Origin: Fusarium oxysporum f. sp. lycopersici 4287
Taxonomy: Eukaryota > Ascomycota > Sordariomycetes > Hypocreales > Nectriaceae
Direction of reading: 5' to 3'
Assembly: GCF_000149955.1 (NCBI RefSeq)
Contig: NC_030992.1
Span: forward strand, 3,302,850-3,366,849
Length of the DNA stretch: 64,000 nucleotides
Position 1 is the stretch's first letter; each line of letters begins with the position of its first letter. The notes beneath the pieces were generated by a model. That model was not told the origin of the DNA, ran no database searches, and saw nothing but the letters and a program-made list of their open reading frames with translations. The position numbers and the translations under genes are program-made. Shown piece by piece: positions 58,167-64,000 of the stretch.

Positions 58167-59807
58167 CTACGACATTTTGGCGCCCATCTCTTCCATTCCG
58201 TACTCATCCCACTCGTCATCACCACCGAGCTTTCTACCTATCCAGATACCAATGGCTGTTATAAGGCTGCCTACTAGGAACCAACCCTCAAACCAACCAT
58301 CCACAAATGCGGGACTCAAGGCACCTCGCAACACGCTTCCGACTGCCGAGCCCAAGGCAGACGGCAATTGACTGCGGAGGAGAAGTGAAGCTGAGATGAC
58401 ATAAGTCGCAGCGATCTGTCCGACCACCAGCGCCAGATTCGCTTGTGCTTGGCGGAGCAGGCCTGGAGTCCATTTAGCAAACAGGTGGAACGTCTGGACC
58501 ACACTGTTGGCGCTGGCGAGGAGAATGACACCGCTAAGAGCAAAGCTGATAAGGCGTGCCCATGCTAGTTGATCCAACTTGGGATCCCAATGACGCGCAA
58601 GAATACTAAGAAAGCGGTTAATGGGATCCGTGTTGGCGAAACTTGATGTGGGTGAATATGCTCGGCGAATAGTTGTGATTGTAGTTGCGCCAATGCGATA
58701 CACACAGTACAAGCTGAAGAGCTGCGAGGGAATGAGAAGAATACGTCCAATGGATGTTGAAGCGCGAACTGTGGCAGCCCGGTGGCTCTTGAGGAGAGAA
58801 ACTCCTGAAGCCAGGTTGGCTTCCATCGTCTCGAGACCAGCAATTTCCAGGCGCAGCGATCGCATCTCTGCCTCATCACCAGTTGGACCACGTAGAGAAC
58901 CCATGACTTTGCCAACAAGGCCACTTCCCTTGGCAGAGGCTCCATTCTGAGGACCAGATGTCTTGCGTTCGAGATATTGCAAGCGATGACGCTTGGTGAG
59001 AAGCATTTCGTTGGCAGTATCCAGCCCAGCTTGCTTTCTCGCTACATCAGCATCTGTGACAGGTCGTTTGCGACGGGTTGTAAGATCCATGAATGCCTGC
59101 CACGGTGAAGAAACAGCAGCGAAGCCAGACAGTAAAGCCATCAGTGAGATACCGACGACACCAATACGTTCCAGGCATCCGCGTGTCAACATCTCGGAGA
59201 GGCTTCCACTCCAATTGCTTGTCCTGCGCATCGCGCCCTCGGGAACAGCCTGGCCAACAGACCAGAAAGCAAATAACCATCCCATGAACAGAGCAGTTTG
59301 TAATCCCCAAGCGACCCGAGGAAGTTTTCCCTTGGCAGTTCTCTGAAAACTCCATCCGGCACTCGAAACAACCGATCGACACTCCAGCCAAGGTACCAAC
59401 ACGACCAGCAAGAACAGCAAGCTTGGCACCGTTATTCTCAAAGCCAAATTTCTCGAGTCGGCGTTGACAACTTCGATGATTTCGTCCATGATCAGCGCGC
59501 CCAATGTAGCAGCCAATCCCACAGTAAGGCCAAACGTCCAGGCTGCGCCGCGCCGCCTCCAGCTCTTGGCACCATGTTCAGCGTGGACTTGTCGCAGACA
59601 CGCTGGTGCATGTGTAGGTAGGACGTGATCTTCGCCGTCGCGAGAATCGGCATCGCTGCTCAGACGGGGAAAGACATGTCGAACAACGAGGATTGATGTC
59701 GAGATGCAGATGAGGAGGAACGGAAGGGCGGCGATGGACGAGGCGAGTGTGACAGGGCGGGGTTGGATTTCGCAGGCGTCTTCGCCGCAGCGAGTAAAGG
59801 GCCACAT
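58167..59807 (-). CDS. Golgi pH regulator / GPR89-family membrane protein
   Basis: An intronless 546-codon ORF. GPHR/GPR89 proteins (also described as ABA GPCR-type) are multi-pass Golgi or ER membrane proteins, with an anion-channel role shown in animals. The order fits the family. Hydrophobic helices appear at the N-terminus (ASSIAALPFLLICISTSILV), then AAWTFGLTVGLAATLGALIM, VPSLLFLLVVLVPWLE and GLQTALFMGWLFAFWSVG. The hallmark region LERIGVVGISLMALLSGFAA follows, continued by VSSPWQAFMDL. A cytosolic coiled segment (KQAGLDTANEMLLTKRHRLQ) leads to the C-terminal helices, including LISFALSGVILLASANSVVQ, LALVVGQIAATYVISASLLL and FEGWFLVGSLITAIGIWIG. It ends in an acidic tail. The ORF is intact; the start at MWPFTRCGEDACEI is the first ATG. 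Confidence 0.9.
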   Translation of the reverse strand: MWPFTRCGEDACEIQPRPVTLASSIAALPFLLICISTSILVVRHVFPRLSSDADSRDGEDHVLPTHAPACLRQVHAEHGAKSWRRRGAAWTFGLTVGLAATLGALIMDEIIEVVNADSRNLALRITVPSLLFLLVVLVPWLECRSVVSSAGWSFQRTAKGKLPRVAWGLQTALFMGWLFAFWSVGQAVPEGAMRRTSNWSGSLSEMLTRGCLERIGVVGISLMALLSGFAAVSSPWQAFMDLTTRRKRPVTDADVARKQAGLDTANEMLLTKRHRLQYLERKTSGPQNGASAKGSGLVGKVMGSLRGPTGDEAEMRSLRLEIAGLETMEANLASGVSLLKSHRAATVRASTSIGRILLIPSQLFSLYCVYRIGATTITTIRRAYSPTSSFANTDPINRFLSILARHWDPKLDQLAWARLISFALSGVILLASANSVVQTFHLFAKWTPGLLRQAQANLALVVGQIAATYVISASLLLRSQLPSALGSAVGSVLRGALSPAFVDGWFEGWFLVGSLITAIGIWIGRKLGGDDEWDEYGMEEMGAKMS

Positions 59808-60639
59808 TCTTTGTGAAGTTTATATCGTTATCGAAGCAGTGTGAGTCGCGGTGATGATCATCGATGTTGGCGCGGGGCCAGAGGAGTATATCGTTCTTTG
59901 TGGACTCGTATGCTCGCAGGTGTAGGAATGTCAGAGTAGTTATTTTAGTCGGGTTTTGGCGGCGGCGCAGCAAATGCTCCCTTGAGTTTGTATCATGAGA
60001 GGAGGGGAGACTCGGTATCTAACTGAAATAGACTGAAACGTTGCCAGTAACTTAAGTTATCCCTTGAGCTTGAGCCCCTCGTAGCGTAGCGCCGTTGCGA
60101 CAACTCGTATCAAACAAGAGATGTCACGCAACGTCACTTCAAGGGTCCTTTCGCTTTTTCCTTGACAATTGAATCAATCAGTAGGTATGTACAGTTGCTT
60201 TCAGCTGTTGTACAGCATTTGAGTTTTCAAGTCGAGATTTGTTTGTTGGACTCGATATTTGGAATTAGCCCTGGGTCTAGAACTGAGAAATGGTGGCTTA
60301 CGTCGTCGCGCTCGTTTGGTCGCACGTAAGTGACGTGTTGATGCCTCAGGTTACACATCCTTATGCCTGATTAAGGGTCCTTGCATGCAGCATCATGACA
60401 TGACATGCAACAGACTTGGTCTGCATTACATTAGACGCACGCACATGCATAATAACTAGATTTGAATCACCGACCTCGGCGCACGGCCATTAGTTACGAT
60501 CCCAAACATCATATGAATTTCAACCCTAATACGTATCAGATAGCTAAGAACTGAAACCCGTCTATCGCTGTGTAATATCATTTCGAAGCGCTATTAAAAA
60601 CCACAAGAGCCACTGGATAATCATCAATGCATGATCTTA
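59808..60639. other. Intergenic region between GPHR-like and universal stress protein genes
   Basis: This holds the GPHR-like promoter and leader. No gene or repeat was recognised. Confidence 0.45.
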
Positions 60640-60694
60640 TCAGACCGTGAGCCTAACATAGACGCCAATGCTGGGACGACTCAATGCATGCGCT

Positions 60695-60735
60695 GCAGCA
60701 ACTTCTGAAGCAACTTCTGAAGCCACTTGCCCACA
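60695..60735. repeat. 12-bp tandem repeat (about 3 copies)
   Basis: AGCAACTTCTGA-type units are repeated three times with the last copy diverged. They lie just downstream of the coding-like tail after the universal stress protein gene. Confidence 0.7.
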
Positions 60736-60739
60736 ATGA

Positions 60740-61438
60740 CTACCTGCTGGGACGGGTCCTCGCTTCTGCCACGTTGGGTGGTTCATTATCATTCTCTTCG
60801 TTGTTGTTGTTATTACTATCACCATCGCCATCACCATCGCCACTACCAGATTGGTCATTATCTTGGACCTCTTCCTCAGAGTCTCCCCTTGGCAAGTCCC
60901 CCGAAGGGAATCGTGTGTTCGGTGGAGATTTAAGATTCTCCAACCCGATAGATGAGCCTTTGTCTTGGGTACTTGGTGCTTGGTCTCCTGTGGGCGACGT
61001 AGGAATCGGGCGGCCTGAAGGAATCTGTGTAGCCTTCGAAGCAGCATCCGGTGCTTCGAAGGGTGGGCTAGAAGGTCCTTCTTTGTCCTCGCTTTTTGAA
61101 TTGCTGGGAACTTTGGGCTGTTTGTTTTCGGCCCGAGAATGCATCGAAGCCCCATGCTCTTGGGGCGCTATTTCCTACCAAGCTCCACGCGATAAGTGAA
61201 ACCCTATATCAACGTTGAGCATACGCTTTTGTAAATCATCCAGATGTTGCAGTTCGGTCGTGTCGCCCTCTTCTTCCAGAGATGAGAGACCTCCTTTTGC
61301 TGCTGAATCTAGCTGAGTAACTTGAGGAAGCTGGTTATTCTCCTGGGAGGATTTGTCGTTGCTTTCGGCAATTTCATCTCCCGTGCTATTCTTATGCTTG
61401 TTATTGTCTGTTCCTAGTTTCTGCTTGCCCTTCATCTT
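60740..61438 (-). other. Coding-like tail in frame with the universal stress protein gene, interrupted by two TAG codons
   Basis: Directly after the stop of the universal stress protein (TAG at 61439-61441) the same frame stays open for 90 codons (61438-61178: MKGKQKLGTDNNKHKNSTGD... to LDDLQKRMLNVDIGFHLSRG). After a TAG it continues open to 60740 (MHSRAENKQPKVPSNSKSED... to ENDNEPPNVAEARTRPSR), ending again with TAG. Both stretches are hydrophilic, rich in Ser, Pro, Asp, Asn and Glu, with leucine-heptad-like spacing in the first and Asp/Asn runs in the second. They look like real disordered protein. They could be a lost C-terminal tail, a read-through extension, or separate small ORFs. Function unknown. 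Confidence 0.45.
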
Positions 61439-63847
61439 CTATGATGTGGCTTTCGGGGCTGAGGGGGTATCATCTTCTTCATCAAGTTCCTCATCCACCT
61501 TCATCTTGAATGCTGCTGCTTCACCGACCTCCATCTTATGAAGCTGATCCATCTTCTGCCTGTCCAAGGCTTGTTGCCCGCTCATGACCTCGAACTCTCC
61601 AGAGTCGTCGTCATCATCGTCATCGTCATCGCTCTCAGCCGCGACACTGACATCATCTTTAACAACTCTCTGGTTCTCCGAGGTCTCATTAACAGGGTCC
61701 GCAGTAGCGGTAGGGTCGGGGGATCTGCGATTCGGTATCTGGCTATGGTTGAGGGGTTTAATCGTAGGATCGAAAGATGCGGGTAGTCCTAAAGCGCGTG
61801 CGACTTGGTGCGCTTCTTCATCGGGCGAGTTGTGGACCTCAAGCTCATAAATGCTACTTGCCTCACTATCGGCCTCATGCTTTCCGGCGTTTGCGGCCAA
61901 CATGCTCACGTAGGTCTGTCGGGCAGAATCATTGGCACGTTTGGCCTTCTTTTTGATGCGCTTCTCGGTAGGCCGAACCACAACCACAGGGACAGGTGAA
62001 TATTGGAGACAGTATTTGGAAAACGAGTTGCGGGTGTTGACCAGGCCTTGAAGACCACCGAGGGTGCGTCCTCTAGTTCCGACAATGAGCATTGCAGGCT
62101 GGTACATTTGGATCTGGTATTTTGTCAGCGCTGGAACTTGGCAACGGAGGTGCCTTTTCTGTTCACGTACTAGGACTTGAAAAGTCGTGTGTAACTTGCC
62201 CACGGCATATTCAAGGACAATGTTGATGGCTCTGTTATTACCATTCCGAGCAACGATCCCCTTCATAACCGAGTCTGCATCGTCCCTGTACTGCTTGTCC
62301 GTAAGTCGCAGTTCTTTTTCGACTACTCGCACGCAAACAACTTCGTCGCCATCGTCGACCAGTTCGTCAAGCAGCCACTGCAACGCATAATCGGAGTAGG
62401 TATGCTCGTCAACCCCAACCATGAAACACCGCGATCTGCGCCTAGCCTGGTAACCCTTATGTCGAACATTGAGCGTAAATGAGATGGCATTATTCTTGGT
62501 CGGTTCGCCGGTTGTAACATTGTCAAATGCGACATGCTTCTTGAACCTATCGGGCGGGGTCTCGGTTAGCGTCGCCATTGTCGTGAAAATGCCACAAAAT
62601 AGAGACTGAGAACAATAACGATAGTTTTGAGAGGTAATTATAGGATGCGCGGGAAAGTGATAATGGGGATGAAGGTTAAGAATTGTCAGTGACGACTGTG
62701 TCGACGGCAAGAGGAAGGTTCTGCGGGAATTTGGGGGCTGACGACTTGTCAGTGGCTGTGATGAAGGATGATGGCCTGACGATCCAGACCAAGCGAGCAG
62801 GTAGCCAGAGGCGAAGACCATTTCCCCACGTCTACTGGAAGCTTTGTCGCAAACGGCGGGGTAACCATAATTGATAGTGGGAAGGCCAGTGGTGGAGTCG
62901 AAAGGTTATTGTGAGGAATGGTCCAGCCAAGCGACCCAGTTCCACCTAAAGCCCGGGCAGGTTCCATCAATACGCCTCTGCATTGAGTTGTCTTCACGAG
63001 TGGGTGTTCAAACAGTCGATGCCGCTACCGCAATGCTCGTATCCGACCTGGATGGAAATGGTTGACCCATGTGGACCGAATTATTGATTTCGATGGTAAC
63101 ACACAGTCCACGCGACATGTTGCTTGGCATGGCGTCACATAGGTTTCCAGCCGGACCAATTTGAACCCAGTTTCGCCGATGTTCGTGTGCAGTACGCAGA
63201 ATGAAATCCGTTGGTGAAATAACGATTCTTCCAAAACAAAAACAAGAAATTCCAGTCTGCACCACGACGATCCGAATGGAGGTTTTTTGGCAGTTTACAT
63301 ATTGCCGTACCGTGTGTCAGGTTTGGTCAGGCCGATGTAAGGTTGCAAGTGCAATCCAGTATCGGGTTGAGGATATTGGTATTCGATCACAGCAAAAATT
63401 TGTGCAACGGGAGGGGGAAAAGATGAAAAAAGTTGCTACATACCTTGAGTGGTTAGGTGAGCTCGCACGGATGCGACTGTTGTTCATCTGTTGAGGATTT
63501 CCTTGGGGAAGTTGAGGGTTTGTCATTCTACGAAAAGAGACAGAGCCGGTGGATGATTTCCTTTGAATTGTCGAGTCCTGGCCTGGTACTGAATTTTGGT
63601 TGCTTTCACAGCTTGAGCTACGTCGAGGATCTGGTGCGAAGGAGATGCTTGACTTCCGAGCAGATGAATCGTCACCGTCGCTGGCCCGGACACTAGTATT
63701 GGATCCATCGACTGTGTTGGAATCTGGGAAGTAATCGACCTTTGCGTCTTCTGAGGCTGAGTTCCTTGGAGGGTTTACTGTTCTGGGGGAGACATCGGAG
63801 TCGGAACGCTTGGGCGGGTTTGGTTGAATCATTGCGGTTGTGGCCAT
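61439..63847 (-). CDS. Universal stress protein (UspA-domain), two possible first exons
   Basis: The UspA nucleotide-binding fold covers FMVGVDEHTYSDYALQWLLD to the ATP-type loop MLIVGTRGRTLGGLQGL and the end strand YSPVPVVVVRP. The short form starts at ATG 62578 (MATLTETPPDRFKKH), with exons 62578-62171 and 62113-61439 (360 residues). The 57-nt intron 62114-62170 (GTACGT...CCAG) lacks stops. The long form starts at 63847 (MATTAMIQPNPPKRSDSDVS). Exon 63847-63444 ends TCA AG|GTATGT, and the acceptor GATAG at 62547 joins NHSR to FKKHVAFDN exactly in frame, giving 484 residues with a 897-nt intron, long for a fungus. USP proteins bind ATP and act in stress tolerance; the precise role here is unknown. 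The tail is acidic (D10 run). Confidence 0.85.
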
Positions 63848-64000
63848 GTTGCCTACGATACTGCGTCACAGAAGACGCGATCTGGTGGCAAACCGAGTTC
63901 AGCTTGTCGTTCGCGCCGGGTCGATACGTTCAATAATGATCGTGTATATCTGGGAACGAATGTGTGTAAGGTCTAACGATAATCAAGCTTATCGATGGTG
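63848..64000. promoter_or_regulatory. Upstream end of the universal stress protein gene
   Basis: These last 153 bases of the window are probably leader or promoter of the distal first exon. No motif was recognised. Confidence 0.4.

Noticed and set aside
60640..61155. 171-codon minus ORF
   Set aside because: Wrong frame of the coding-like tail; Arg/Met/Thr-rich composition typical of a shadow frame.
61439..62821. 460-codon version of the universal stress protein
   Set aside because: The first 81 codons are probably leader sequence, and the ORF includes the 57-nt intron.
1..64000. CRISPR arrays, prophage, bacterial operons, rRNA
   Set aside because: No repeat-spacer arrays or prokaryotic features; the sequence is clearly eukaryotic with spliceosomal introns.

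Overview
The window looks like nuclear DNA of a filamentous ascomycete, probably a Sordariomycete close to Fusarium. This is an inference from gene content and intron style, not from a database search. Coding exons are split by short introns of about 48-60 nt with GTAAGT-like donors, CTAAC/CTGAC branch sites and YAG acceptors. The proteins are typical of filamentous fungi: an AA9 polysaccharide monooxygenase, a maltose-type sugar permease, a HET-like membrane protein, a CorA-like protein and a PX/DUF3818 protein. I see no bacterial operons, CRISPR, rRNA or tRNA. A 364-nt run of N (13304-13667) shows that this is a draft scaffold.

Layout. 1-1471: 5' part of a PX-associated (DUF3818) gene, minus strand, running off the window. 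2251-5045: HAM1-family gene, minus, with two frame-breaking anomalies. 8666-9740: COP9 signalosome subunit 5, minus. 11885-15127: HET-like multi-exon membrane protein, minus, containing the N gap. 16517-18068: CorA-like transporter, plus. 18324-19177: AA9 LPMO, minus. 19819-21021: F-box/LRR-like protein, plus. 21296-22853: probably a decayed gene, minus. 22.9-27.7 kb: long gene-poor stretch. 28215-29576: conserved-looking disordered protein, plus. 29.6-33.6 kb: gene-poor. 33640-35609: MFS alpha-glucoside/maltose-type permease, minus. 36859-38261: broken gene for a Gfd2/YDR514C-like DEDDh nuclease-fold protein, plus. 39761-40076: small one-TM protein, plus. 40643-49768: about 3,041-residue single-exon Fmp27/Hobbit/BLTP2-family bridge-like lipid transfer protein, minus. 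51935-52729: small glycine-rich membrane protein, minus. 53818-55839: eIF4B-like RRM translation factor, plus. 56846-57466: Nudix hydrolase, minus. 58167-59807: GPHR/GPR89-like Golgi pH regulator, minus. 61439-63847: universal stress protein with two possible first exons and an unusual 3' region, minus.

Most of this is an ordinary euchromatic gene neighbourhood of housekeeping genes: protein degradation (CSN5), translation (eIF4B), lipid transport (Fmp27), Golgi ion homeostasis (GPHR) and stress (USP). Nutrient-acquisition genes (AA9, permease) are interspersed. The genes do not form an evident cluster with one pathway, and I found no clear new multi-gene system. The most unusual signals are local. 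A 48-nt stretch encoding the catalytic-box motif of Ty3/gypsy reverse transcriptase sits inside the HAM1-like gene. A 6-nt microexon lies in the eIF4B gene. A coding-like tail of about 230 codons follows the universal stress protein in the same frame, interrupted only by TAG codons. A DEDDh-nuclease gene is split by one TAA and a frameshift.
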